The translations under genes and the position numbers were made by a program. Under the pieces are notes generated by a model, which was not told the origin of the DNA, made no database searches, and saw only the letters and a list, made by a program, of their open reading frames with translations. This document shows, piece after piece, positions 8,757-17,074 of a DNA stretch of 52,688 bases. The DNA comes from Methylacidiphilales bacterium. Its GTDB lineage: Bacteria; Verrucomicrobiota; Verrucomicrobiia; Methylacidiphilales; UBA1321. Position 1 is the stretch's first letter. Each line of letters opens with the position of its first letter. The stretch lies in contig JAMFSY010000068.1 in NCBI GenBank assembly GCA_026225555.1, forward strand, positions 1 to 52,688, written 5' to 3'.

Positions 8757-8964
8757 CACGTTGCGCTGCTAACTACTACTTATTGTGTTTAGGGAGATCA
8801 ATGAAAAAGGATTTTTGGCGACAGTTATTAGGAGATTTTATGACGCCGAGAGGGAAGAAACGTGGCGTTAAGTTGATATTCATATGTATAATAACTTGGC
8901 AGAGTCTGTCAAGCGACAACCATCGAATAAAATTCGGCAAACGGAAACGCCGCCGGGCTAACTT

Positions 8965-9342
8965 CTAGTAGCGCGAGTGTGCGCCAGGATAAAGGATCGT
9001 GTAGACCTTCTGGTTCGGAGCACCCGGAGAAATGATATAAAAAACCGCGTCACCCTGCTTCTCGACCCGGTTGCCGTTCTCGAGATTTAGGAAGGTATTG
9101 TGCTTCCAGTCATGATGAGCAATGGCTTGGGCATCGGCACCGCCGAGACCGCCGTCAGTGGTGCCCATCGGCTCCCAATCGCAGGTCGGAAGGCCCTTGG
9201 TCTCCACGGTCCAGGACGACTGCCCGCTCTCTGACCAAAGAAAATTCTCCGAATTGCTGGTGGCAAAAACACTCTGCGTCCCGGGGGGATTCATGGACAT
9301 CGCGATGAAGAAAAGGATCTTGGCGGTGAGCAGGGAGGTCAT
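8965..9342 (-). CDS. hypothetical exported protein
   Basis: A 125-residue protein with no recognised family. The N-terminus (residues 1-28) is hydrophobic and could be a signal peptide, ending near VFA. The rest is polar, rich in Gly, Asn and Trp, with a short beta-like C-terminus. It is divergent from the FHA-domain gene at 9494. Nearby bases are AT-rich, as expected for two outward promoters. The start is the first ATG; ATGs at codons 15 and 17 are less likely because they would remove the hydrophobic segment. Confidence 0.5.
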   Translation of the reverse strand: MTSLLTAKILFFIAMSMNPPGTQSVFATSNSENFLWSESGQSSWTVETKGLPTCDWEPMGTTDGGLGGADAQAIAHHDWKHNTFLNLENGNRVEKQGDAVFYIISPGAPNQKVYTILYPGAHSRY

Positions 9343-9493
9343 GACAAAAGGCAGGATGTCTCGTTTTACAAAAAATGCAATATCTATCAGAAACCTTTTA
9401 GGGGCTTAAATTTAACTCTTCGTAACTAAACTTCCTTTGCAAAGATATGGGGCTTACCTAGGGTCGTTAAAAGGCCCTGTCGGTTTCTGTCCT

Positions 9494-10138
9494 ATGAGTG
9501 CGCCCCAACTTTTGTTTTCGGTCGAAGAGGCCTTTATGCGTTTGGGGCAGGCGAAGGGGCACGGCTGCCTATTGGTCTTCAATACTCAGGAGGCGGTGCA
9601 CATTTTTGTTCGCGATGGTTCCGTCATTTCCGCCACGGTCGGGGAAAGAACCGGCGAGGAGGCCCTTGATCGCGCCTTAAGCATGCCGGAATCAGCCTAT
9701 CGCTGGATTCCCGATGCCGAGCCGACGAAGGCCAGCATCAAAATCAACATCCAGGAATACATCTCCCAGCGCACCAAGACGACGGAAGCGCGCTTCGGCA
9801 AGACGATCAAGATCGACGTTTACGAGAAACGGGAAAAGAAACTCGATTTCCAATATTACTTTGTGCCGGAAGAGACCCCGACCTCCAAGCTGCGGGTGCG
9901 CAAAGTGGCGAACGTCGTCGGTCGCGAAGCGACCTGCGATTTGTATATCGAGAGCTTTCAGGTTTCCCGCCGGCACTGTCTATTGGAGGTGACCGATCGC
10001 GGCCTGCTGGTGAAAGATCTTGAATCGACGAATGGGACTTTCATCAACGGCGCGCCGATCAAGGACGGTTACATCAAGGAAGGCGATCGCCTGAGCCTGG
10101 GGACTTACATCCTGACGTTGCGGCGTGAGAAGGTTTAA
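9494..10138 (+). CDS. FHA-domain protein with N-terminal DUF4388-like region
   Basis: The protein has two parts. The first 100 residues look like the DUF4388/PATAN type, with GCLLVF, VHIFVRDG and a following ERTGEEAL segment. The C-terminal 85 residues are a forkhead-associated domain that binds phosphothreonine: VGREATCDLYI, the phosphate-contacting SRRHC, and the STNGTFING loop. Such proteins act in Ser/Thr-kinase signalling, but no kinase gene is nearby. The ATG at 9494 gives a compact N-terminus; an in-frame TTG at 9437 would add 19 residues with no family support. It is followed by MITE copy B. Confidence 0.85.
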   Translation: MSAPQLLFSVEEAFMRLGQAKGHGCLLVFNTQEAVHIFVRDGSVISATVGERTGEEALDRALSMPESAYRWIPDAEPTKASIKINIQEYISQRTKTTEARFGKTIKIDVYEKREKKLDFQYYFVPEETPTSKLRVRKVANVVGREATCDLYIESFQVSRRHCLLEVTDRGLLVKDLESTNGTFINGAPIKDGYIKEGDRLSLGTYILTLRREKV

Positions 10139-10149
10139 GGCGGTTTCTA

Positions 10150-10328
10150 CTTAGATATCGCTCCAAAGTCAGTCATCCTGAGCTTGTCGAAGGATCAGCC
10201 TCCGGCACATATCCGAATTTAGCGGAAAAGCTGTCCTGGCGACAGTGAAAGTCAACGGAAGCTGATCCTTCGACAAGCTCAGGATGACAGCAATTTTTTG
10301 ATGCGCATTTTACGGGAGAGTCATCTAG
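10150..10328. mobile_element. MITE-like element, copy B
   Basis: The core is a perfect 28-bp inverted repeat: 10172-10199 pairs with 10261-10288 (arm begins GTCATCCTGAGCTTGTCGAA). The right terminus, about 10303-10328, is a degenerate version of the 28-bp end found at 42 and 5507 and closes in CTAG; the left end near 10150 is more diverged and approximate. The terminal CTAG at 10325-10328 contains the TAG stop codon of the minus-strand gene that follows. It could also fold as a long transcript-ending hairpin between the convergent FHA and mutL-side genes. Confidence 0.65.
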
Positions 10329-10549
10329 CGCAAAGAACGTCTGCCTTCACTTTTCACCTTCCAAACTAACGCGCGTCCGGCCCCCGGCATTCTCGCCAAG
10401 CCAATTTCCGCCTCCAGCCGCTTGACCCATTCGGGACAGGGCCGGTCATAAGGCAGCTCGAGGCTTTCCTTCAGTTCTCTCCACGTCAGGCCGGAGGCCT
10501 GTTTCTTCAATCGTGCTTCGATTCGATTTTTGAATTCGACGTAGGTCAT
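10325..10549 (-). CDS. small conserved hypothetical protein downstream of mutL
   Basis: A 74-residue basic protein. The pattern TYVEFKNRIEARLKKQASGLTW, then WRELKESLELPYDRPCPEW and a C-terminal LARMPGAGRALVWKV, resembles a small winged-helix-like DNA-binding module, but I do not recognise a named family. It starts nine bases after mutL ends and is probably the second gene of that transcript. Its TAG stop codon lies in the CTAG end of MITE copy B. Confidence 0.7.
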   Translation of the reverse strand: MTYVEFKNRIEARLKKQASGLTWRELKESLELPYDRPCPEWVKRLEAEIGLARMPGAGRALVWKVKSEGRRSLR

Positions 10550-10558
10550 GAGTTGCTC

Positions 10559-12442
10559 CTACTGCACGCGGCCAAATTTCTTTTCCAATTCCGCGAGCGA
10601 GAGCTGGATCATCGTCGGTCGACCGTGGGGGCACGTATAGGGCAGATCGCACGCCAGCAGATCGTGCAGGAGATGGTCCCATTCCGCGGGCTTCAGCACG
10701 TCGTTTGCCTTCACGGCGTGACGGCAGACCGTCTTGGCCACAACTTCCTCGCTCAGTCGCCGTCCCTTGCGCGTCTCGCCGCCCTCCTGCTGCAGGTCGG
10801 TGATGACGGTGCGGATGAACTCGGCCACGTCGCGCGGCTTGACCATCGCGGGCAACGCATCGACCAGGAAGGAACTTGGCCCAAATCGTGTGATGCCCAC
10901 CCCCGCCTTTTGCAGCGGCTCGATTTGCGCGAGGAGAAAATCGGCCTCGCGCGGCAGGAAGTCGAGCGTGACGGGAAAGAGCAGTTGCTGCGCGGCGGGA
11001 TCCTGGAGCGCCATGCGCTTCAGCATTTGCTCGAAGAGGACGCGCTCATGCGCCGCGTGCTGGTCAATGAGCACCATGCCTTCGGGACTTTCCGCCACAA
11101 TGTAGAGATGGGCCACGCAACCGATCACGCGCAGGCCAAGGCGATTGGAGATCAGCGGTTCCGGGCGGGGAATCATTTTTGGTGGACGCGTTTCCTCGGG
11201 CAGGGGAAGCGTGGGCTGTGAAAAAGCCGGCTCGGGCTCCGGTTCCAACTGGAGCGCCGGTCCAGGTTCCGGTCGCGCTGGTATGGAATCGGCGGGGGCT
11301 TCCGATCCGTGCTCCTGCGCTTCCGTGGAAAGAGTCTTTTCCATTTCTGGAACAGAAAGGGGAATTTTCGCCGGTAATTCCGTTCGGCGATCATAAGTCG
11401 CGGCGACGGGGGGAGGTGGGCCGTCAAAAGTAAACCTCGCCGCAGGCGTTCCGACGAAGGCCTGCAACGCCGCCTGCACTGCCTGCACGACAAAATGGCG
11501 GATGGTAAAATCGTCATGAAAGCGCACTTCGCGCTTGGCCGGATGGATGTTCACATCCACGCCCGCCGGATCCATCTCCAGGAAAAGAATCGCGACCGGA
11601 TAACGGCCTTTCATCAGCGAATTGTGATAGCCCTCGAGCAATCCGAAATGGAGCGTGCGGTTTTCCACCGGCCGCTGGTTGATGAAGAAAAGCTCCTCGC
11701 CCCGCGCGGCGCGGCTGACGCCCGGCTTGCCGATGAAGCCGTGCAATTTAAGTTCACCGCTTTGCGCCGCGATCGGGAGCGTCAGGCCGATCCAATCCGC
11801 GCCAAAAATCGAGATAAGCCGCTGGCGTAAATCCTCGCCCGGCAACCAGCGTTGCGCGGGTTGATCATCCATCGTCAGGGTGAAGCCCACCTCGGGCCGC
11901 GCGAGCCCGGCCAGCAGCATGACGTGTCGAATGTGGGCCGATTCCGTCGCCTCGGTGCGCAGGAATTTTCGCCGTGCGGGCAGGTTGAAAAAAAGCGAAC
12001 GCACTTCAATTTGCGTGCCCGGCGCGAGGCCGATTTCATGCACATCGCGCAGCTTGCCGCCGTCAATGATCAGCTCCGTGCCCGCCAGCGCCTCCGGCTC
12101 GCGGGTGCGCAGGCGAAAGCGCGAAACGGAGGCAATGCTCGGAATGGCCTCGCCACGAAAGCCGTAGGAGGCGATGTGGTCGAGATCGGCGCTGTCGCGC
12201 AGCTTGCTCGTCGCGTGGCGCTCCAGGGAAAGCAGCGCGTCGTCCTTGCTCATGCCGTGGCCATTGTCGGTCACGGAAACGAGGTTGCGTCCGCCCGCAC
12301 CGATCTGCACATCCACCTGTGTCGCTCCGGCATCGAGCGCGTTTTCCAGCAACTCTTTCAACACCGATGCGGGCCGCTCGATCACTTCACCCGCCGCAAT
12401 CTGGTTGGCGACATGCTCGGGCAGGAGACGGATGCGGTTCAT
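10559..12442 (-). CDS. mutL: DNA mismatch repair protein MutL
   Basis: MutL couples mismatch recognition by MutS to strand incision. The N-terminal GHKL ATPase has ENALDAGA, DNGHGM, ATSKL and GFRGEA; residues 330-430 are a Pro/Glu-rich linker; the C-terminal dimerisation domain follows. It contains DQHAAHERVLFE, matching the DQHA(X)2E(X)4E endonuclease motif, plus the late CRHAVK and CPHGRPT metal-binding motifs. It should therefore nick DNA itself, as in bacteria lacking MutH. The start is placed at MNRIRLL, where homologues begin; 14 more residues are open upstream without family features. Confidence 0.95.
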   Translation of the reverse strand: MNRIRLLPEHVANQIAAGEVIERPASVLKELLENALDAGATQVDVQIGAGGRNLVSVTDNGHGMSKDDALLSLERHATSKLRDSADLDHIASYGFRGEAIPSIASVSRFRLRTREPEALAGTELIIDGGKLRDVHEIGLAPGTQIEVRSLFFNLPARRKFLRTEATESAHIRHVMLLAGLARPEVGFTLTMDDQPAQRWLPGEDLRQRLISIFGADWIGLTLPIAAQSGELKLHGFIGKPGVSRAARGEELFFINQRPVENRTLHFGLLEGYHNSLMKGRYPVAILFLEMDPAGVDVNIHPAKREVRFHDDFTIRHFVVQAVQAALQAFVGTPAARFTFDGPPPPVAATYDRRTELPAKIPLSVPEMEKTLSTEAQEHGSEAPADSIPARPEPGPALQLEPEPEPAFSQPTLPLPEETRPPKMIPRPEPLISNRLGLRVIGCVAHLYIVAESPEGMVLIDQHAAHERVLFEQMLKRMALQDPAAQQLLFPVTLDFLPREADFLLAQIEPLQKAGVGITRFGPSSFLVDALPAMVKPRDVAEFIRTVITDLQQEGGETRKGRRLSEEVVAKTVCRHAVKANDVLKPAEWDHLLHDLLACDLPYTCPHGRPTMIQLSLAELEKKFGRVQ

Positions 12443-12634
12443 GGGAAATTCGGCGAAATGAGGGAATGAAGGGAAGAAAGCCAACGCTAAAGAATGAATG
12501 GACGCTTCGCGACTCTGATTTTATTCGCGGCGGGTTTTTCGCGCCGTTCCGTCTTGCGCATCCGTCATCTGCTCAAAATTTTCCTCTTCAATTCCGTTGA
12601 AAATTCCCTCTTTTCCGCCAAAGTTTCCTCCTCC

Positions 12635-13060
12635 ATGAAAATTGCCCTCGGCTCCGATCACGCTGGTTTCGCTTATAAAGAGAAGGTGAAAGCCCTGCTC
12701 CTTTCGCTCGGGCACGAGGTCAAGGACTGTGGCACGGATAGCGACAAGCCGGTGCCCTATCCGGCCTACATCCGCCCTGCCGCGCAGGCCGTGGCCAGCG
12801 GTGAGTGCGAACGGGGCTTTGTCTTCGGCGGATCGGGCAATGGCGAGGCCATGGTCGCCAACAAGGTGAAGGGCGTGCGCTGCGCCTATGTTTGGAATTC
12901 ACAGACGGCCGAACTGGGCCGCCGCCACAACGACGCGAATGTCATGTCCATCGGCCAGCGGATGATCTCGGAATACATTGCACTCGAATGTGTGCAGATT
13001 TTTCTTAACACGGCCTTCGAGGGCGGACGGCATATCGAGCGTATCCGGGAGATCGAATAA
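12635..13060 (+). CDS. rpiB: ribose-5-phosphate isomerase B
   Basis: RpiB interconverts ribose 5-phosphate and ribulose 5-phosphate in the pentose phosphate pathway. The 141-residue protein starts MKIALGSDHAGF and has the GGSGNGEAMVANKVKG phosphate/active-site loop and the late GRRHNDANV motif. The catalytic Cys of E. coli RpiB is replaced by Gly here; as in the mycobacterial enzyme the Glu of GNGE is the likely base. The start is placed at the family N-terminus, although the frame is open for 47 codons upstream. panD follows after 30 bases. Confidence 0.92.
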   Translation: MKIALGSDHAGFAYKEKVKALLLSLGHEVKDCGTDSDKPVPYPAYIRPAAQAVASGECERGFVFGGSGNGEAMVANKVKGVRCAYVWNSQTAELGRRHNDANVMSIGQRMISEYIALECVQIFLNTAFEGGRHIERIREIE

Positions 13061-13090
13061 GCTCAGCGTTGTGTTATAATCGTTATTCGC

Positions 13091-13444
13091 ATGTCCGCTT
13101 ACACGCTTCTTAAATCCAAACTTCACCGCGCCACGGTCACCGGCGCGAATCTCCACTACGAGGGCAGCCTCACCGTCGATGAGGAACTCGCGAAAAAAGC
13201 CGGGTTCCTGGCCTACGAGAAAATCCTGGTCGGCAATATCAACAACGGTGAGCGCTTTGAGACTTACATGATCTTCGGCCGGCCCGGCAGTCGCGTGGTC
13301 GAGTTGAACGGCGCCACGGCGCATCTCGGCCAGACCGGTGATCGCCTGACGATCATGAGCTTTGCCCAGGTGCCCGAGGAAGTTTCCGCGCAGCATCATC
13401 CCAACGTCGTGCGGCTGGATGAGAAGAACGAGATTCTTCTGTAA
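13091..13444 (+). CDS. panD: aspartate 1-decarboxylase
   Basis: PanD makes beta-alanine from aspartate for pantothenate and coenzyme A. The proenzyme cleaves itself between Gly25 and Ser26 in LHYEGSLTVDE to create the pyruvoyl cofactor. The 117-residue length, the early KLHRATVT, the NGERFETYMI segment and NGATAHLGQTGDRL are as expected for the family. It lies 30 bases after rpiB on the same strand and is probably co-transcribed with it. A long inverted repeat follows before the convergent ABC permease gene. Confidence 0.95.
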   Translation: MSAYTLLKSKLHRATVTGANLHYEGSLTVDEELAKKAGFLAYEKILVGNINNGERFETYMIFGRPGSRVVELNGATAHLGQTGDRLTIMSFAQVPEEVSAQHHPNVVRLDEKNEILL

Positions 13445-13485
13445 TCTCTTTGGGTCTAATTCCCCGAAGCCCGCTTCGGCTCGGC

Positions 13486-13574
13486 GGTAGCCGCCGCGCG
13501 CCGCGCGGTGGAGGAAGAGAAGCAACGCTCCGCCTCTTCGAAAAGACACCACCGCACGGCGTGCGGCGGCTACC
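13486..13574. repeat. long GC-rich inverted repeat between convergent genes
   Basis: A 26-bp arm (13486-13511) pairs with 13549-13574 at 24 of 26 positions, with a 37-base loop rich in GAAGAG/CTCTTC. The right arm also contains its own small palindrome (CACGGCGTG). It sits between panD and the ABC permease stop codons, so it could end transcription in both directions. Its size and composition also fit a dispersed intergenic repeat. Confidence 0.7.
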
Positions 13575-13580
13575 TTTAAA

Positions 13581-14750
13581 TCATCCGCGCCGCAAAAACT
13601 GCGTCGAGGCCACCAGCAGCAATACCGCGCCCACAAGGAGAATCGTGAGATCTCCATAGATCAGCGACGGATCGGCATTGTAGATATTGATCAGCCGGAA
13701 GGCATGACAGTAGTGCGTCAGCGGGAAAATGGAGGAAAGCACCTGCACCGCATCGGGTAATTGCGAGAGCGGCGCGAAGGCTCCGGACAGGATCAGGATC
13801 GGCAGCAGCAGGAACATTGAAAGCTGCATCGCCTGTGTCTGCGTCCGCGCGATGGAGGAGATGAAGAGCCCGAGGCTGAGCGAAAAGAGAATGAACAGGC
13901 ACGCATTCAGGAACAGCCAATCCCAATGGTGATAAGTGAGCTGGAATTCCCACTGGGCCGTCAGCCCCACTTCCAGCGTCAGCAAAAGCGAGAGAAAGAA
14001 ATAGGGCAGCACCTTGCCCAGCACGATCTCGGAAAAGCGGAGCGGCGTCAGCGCCAGTTGCGAGAAGCTGCCGCTCTCCCGTTCGCGCACGATGGTGCAG
14101 GAGGTGAGCGTCACCGTGACCAGTTGGAGAACCAGTCCGATAATGCCCGGCACGACGTAATCGATGAAGCGCAGTCCGGGGTTGAATGGAATGGTGGCGT
14201 CATCCCCCCAGCGGACTGACTGGCCCTTGAGTTGATCGCGGGTGGCGTCGGGCAGTTTGGCTAGGATATTGAGCGATTCCTCCGGCAGGGTGGCGATGAG
14301 ATTCTGGATATGATCGGTCTGGTAATCGCCCAGGTTCTTCTCGATCTCGCCCTGAAAGTAAGGCGCCGTCGTCGTGTCGCTGCCATCAAGCACCAATTGC
14401 AGCTTCTTCGGCTTGCCCGTGGCCAGACTCGCGCCCCAGCCCTGGGGAATCACCACCACGCCCGCCAGGTTGCGCCGGGGCAGAATTTGTGGCTGGCCGA
14501 CAGGGTAGGTCTCCTCCGCGAAATGGAACGTATCGTCCGTGGTCAATTTCTTGACGAACTCCGCGCTTTCCGGTGAGCGGTCCTGATCATCCAGGATCGC
14601 GGGCACGCCTTTGAGATCGGTCACTTCAAAGGCATTGCCCAGGAGCGCGGTGATCAGGGGCGGCAGGATGAACACGATGACCAGCAATCGCCGGTCGCGC
14701 ACTAAGTGCAGGAATTCCTTCCACGCGATGCAGAGAATGCCGTTGATCAT
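13581..14750 (-). CDS. ABC-2 type transporter permease
   Basis: A 389-residue integral membrane subunit of an ABC-2 exporter. One span lies near residues 23-40, followed by a 130-residue extracytoplasmic domain, then about five spans from residue 175 on. The family segment SCTIVRERESGSFSQLALTPL precedes the membrane block, as in YhhJ/DrrB-like permeases. Its start overlaps the stop of the ATPase gene by four bases. The substrate is unknown; drugs or lipids are typical for such pairs. Confidence 0.9.
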   Translation of the reverse strand: MINGILCIAWKEFLHLVRDRRLLVIVFILPPLITALLGNAFEVTDLKGVPAILDDQDRSPESAEFVKKLTTDDTFHFAEETYPVGQPQILPRRNLAGVVVIPQGWGASLATGKPKKLQLVLDGSDTTTAPYFQGEIEKNLGDYQTDHIQNLIATLPEESLNILAKLPDATRDQLKGQSVRWGDDATIPFNPGLRFIDYVVPGIIGLVLQLVTVTLTSCTIVRERESGSFSQLALTPLRFSEIVLGKVLPYFFLSLLLTLEVGLTAQWEFQLTYHHWDWLFLNACLFILFSLSLGLFISSIARTQTQAMQLSMFLLLPILILSGAFAPLSQLPDAVQVLSSIFPLTHYCHAFRLINIYNADPSLIYGDLTILLVGAVLLLVASTQFLRRG

Positions 14751-15694
14751 ACGACGGCCCCCGTGGCGGGTATATTCTTGATCGGCAAGGTCAGCGCGGA
14801 ACAGGCATCATCCAGCGTCGGTTCGCACCAATTCATCTGGCGGCAGCGGATCTCGGGGTAAGGCCATGCCGTTTCCAACCGGCGATAGAGCGCCTCCGGC
14901 CCGTGGGCCAGCACGCGGATCGCGCCATTACTTAGCGAGGCACGAAAAATCTCCGGCTCCTGCTTGATCGCGTTTAAGGCGGGAATCATCGGTTCGGCGT
15001 GAATTTCAAAGGGCTGTACGAGTGAATTCTTCTTCAGCTCCGTCGGCGTGCCCTGCGCCATCAACCGTCCCGCGTTCATCACCGCGATCTCCACGCAACG
15101 CTCGGCTTCCTCGAGATAATGGGTCGTCACACCGATGGTCATGCCGTCCTTCGCCAAGGCGTAAAGCCAATCCCACAAAGCCTCGCGATGGCCTGGATCG
15201 AGGCCCGCCGTCGGCTCATCGAGGAAAAGAATCTTCGGCTCATGCACCAGCGCGCAGGCAAGCGAAAGGAGCCGCTTCTGTCCGCCGGAAATCTTGCCGG
15301 CGAGGGCCGATTTCTTCGCCAGTAAATCGGTTCGCTCCAACAATCCGCCTATCTGCTTTTCCCGGCGCGCGCGATCCAGTCGGAACGCCGAGGCGAAGAA
15401 CTGCAGGTGTTCCTCCACCGTGAGATCGGGATAGAGATCGAAACTCTGCGGCACGTAACCGAGCTTCAGCTTCACCTGTGCGCGCTGTTTCCAGCAATCG
15501 AGGCCGTCGATCCGCGCCGTGCCTGAAGTCGGTTTTTCCAGTCCGCACAGGATCTTCAACGTCGTGCTTTTGCCCGCGCCGTTGGAACCGACGAGCCCGA
15601 AGATGCTCCCCGGCTGGACGGCGAAGGAAAGCTCCCGCACCGCGACGACCGGGCCGAAGGTCTTGGTGACCTGTTCGAGGATGATCGTGCCCAT
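14747..15694 (-). CDS. ABC transporter ATP-binding protein
   Basis: The ATPase partner of the permease at 13581. It has Walker A GSNGAGKST, the Q-loop near GYVPQSFDL, the signature ISGGQKR (Ile replacing the usual Leu), Walker B ILFLDEPTAGLDP and the H-loop VTTHYLEEAE. After residue 220 there is the C-terminal extension common in DrrA/YhhH-type subunits. The start is set at MGTIILEQ, seven bases after the preceding gene's stop; 13 more codons are open upstream but resemble nothing. It is co-transcribed with the secreted protein at 15702. Confidence 0.93.
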   Translation of the reverse strand: MGTIILEQVTKTFGPVVAVRELSFAVQPGSIFGLVGSNGAGKSTTLKILCGLEKPTSGTARIDGLDCWKQRAQVKLKLGYVPQSFDLYPDLTVEEHLQFFASAFRLDRARREKQIGGLLERTDLLAKKSALAGKISGGQKRLLSLACALVHEPKILFLDEPTAGLDPGHREALWDWLYALAKDGMTIGVTTHYLEEAERCVEIAVMNAGRLMAQGTPTELKKNSLVQPFEIHAEPMIPALNAIKQEPEIFRASLSNGAIRVLAHGPEALYRRLETAWPYPEIRCRQMNWCEPTLDDACSALTLPIKNIPATGAVV

Positions 15695-15701
15695 GGGCGG
15701 G

Positions 15702-16628
15702 CTACTTCTCGAGCTCGTGCCGGATGGCTTCAATGGTTTTCTTCGCGGAAGAAAAGATCAGGCTCGCCGAGGCGATCCGCTCCGCGCCGCTCTGGTCGGC
15801 GAATTGGTTGGCATAGGCCGAATCGATGCGCCAGACCAGCGTGGCCGGCTTGCCGTTCACGGTCACGGGCCAGAGTGTGCTGACGTTGAGCGACGCGGAG
15901 TATTCGCTCGTCACGAAATATTCGCCATCGAAAACGCGCGTGCGGCCTGAACCCGAATCGCTCCAGCTCACCCCTTCGCTCAACGAGCCGCGATCGCTGA
16001 CGTCGCCGATCTCCCAATAACGATTGCCGCCGGACGGGGAGGGGATATCACCCGCGCCCAGGCTTTTCAGCGCCGCCCGCAGATGGTTGAAATCAGGTCC
16101 ATCCTGGGTGTTGGAGCGATGGGCTAGGATCGCCGCCCAGGCCGAGGTAAGCTTGGCCGGGGTGGAGGCTTCCGCGAGGTGGTTTTTTTCCTCCGCCGTA
16201 AGCAGTAGTTCACAGGAGGGCTCCTTGGCCTTCTTCGATTGTTCCGCGAGCCAGCCTCCGTCGCCGCCGGAACCCTTGAAGAGTGTCTCCAACATCGGGG
16301 CGAAGGCATCGGGCCCCGACGAACCGGAAAGCTTCAGGTGCTTGCTGACATCGAGGTCCGATTTTCCCGCCGGATTCCAATTGAGAATCTTGGCCGCCAC
16401 CGCTTCGGGCGGGGCCTTGATAAGAAAGCAGGTCTGCACCGCTTCGATCTGCGGGGACTGGCTGGCTCCGGTGCGATTCTCCAGGATATCGCCGCCCGCG
16501 ACCTGCGCCAACGTGAAGTCCTTGAAAGGGGACGCGCTTTTCAGCGAGCTTTCCGCCGAGTCGGCCCCGGCAAGAAGAGGGGTAAGCAACGTTATCGCGG
16601 CGAGAAGAAAGAGGAACCGTTTTGGCAT
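15702..16628 (-). CDS. secreted hypothetical protein linked to ABC exporter
   Basis: A 308-residue protein with a clear signal peptide (residues 5-20, cleavage likely after LLAGA). The mature part has no family I can name. It contains FLIKAPPEAVAAKIL near residue 70, a charged central region, and a beta-rich C-terminal half that includes SGSGRTRVFDGEYFVTSEYS. It is the first gene of the transcript with the ABC ATPase and permease and ends eight bases before the ATPase start, so a role with the exporter is possible but is only inferred. Confidence 0.75.
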   Translation of the reverse strand: MPKRFLFLLAAITLLTPLLAGADSAESSLKSASPFKDFTLAQVAGGDILENRTGASQSPQIEAVQTCFLIKAPPEAVAAKILNWNPAGKSDLDVSKHLKLSGSSGPDAFAPMLETLFKGSGGDGGWLAEQSKKAKEPSCELLLTAEEKNHLAEASTPAKLTSAWAAILAHRSNTQDGPDFNHLRAALKSLGAGDIPSPSGGNRYWEIGDVSDRGSLSEGVSWSDSGSGRTRVFDGEYFVTSEYSASLNVSTLWPVTVNGKPATLVWRIDSAYANQFADQSGAERIASASLIFSSAKKTIEAIRHELEK

Positions 16629-16698
16629 GGCAGGGAAAAGAAGAATGCTTGCGAATCAACTCCAGTGCAAAACTTAAAATATGGGTTAAGTTGAGGCC

Positions 16699-17046
16699 AT
16701 GGACGTTCTTCTTGCGACGGGACACTTTTCTCTTTTGTTTCTGATCGCCGGTTTGATCTTTCCGCGGCTTACCCTCGCAGTCGCCTGGCTTTTCTCGGGC
16801 TATCCGGTGAACGTCCTCTCGGATCTGTTCAATTTCGTTCTCTGGCTTTTTCTGCCCCGCTTCCTCATCGCCTACTATATCTACGCCGATGTCGGCATGA
16901 ATAATTTGTGGTTCTGGGCCTACGTCGCGACGGGACTGGTCGGAATGTTCGGGGAATCGAATGTCGTGCATCGCCGCGTGATCCGGCGACGAACCGTGAC
17001 CCGCAATGGAGACACCGTCACCACGGTCGAGGAAGAGGAAGTCTAG
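16699..17046 (+). CDS. small integral membrane protein
   Basis: A 115-residue protein with three likely membrane spans (about residues 8-35, 45-65 and 72-88), then a basic stretch rich in Arg and a Glu-rich end. No family is recognised. GAGG two bases before the ATG may act as a weak ribosome binding site. It is divergent from the secreted protein at 15702 and precedes fdhD by 28 bases. Whether it belongs to the formate module is unclear. Confidence 0.65.
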   Translation: MDVLLATGHFSLLFLIAGLIFPRLTLAVAWLFSGYPVNVLSDLFNFVLWLFLPRFLIAYYIYADVGMNNLWFWAYVATGLVGMFGESNVVHRRVIRRRTVTRNGDTVTTVEEEEV

Positions 17047-17074
17047 AAAGCCATTAATTCATCAGGGAATGGGC

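Noticed and set aside
8687..8964. Cobalamin riboswitch before nrdJ
   Set aside because: Expected by biology, but no B12-box-like sequence or matching fold was seen; the region is also rather short.
8783..8968. 61-codon plus frame upstream of nrdJ
   Set aside because: Very basic, no homology pattern, ends against the convergent hypothetical gene; probably chance.
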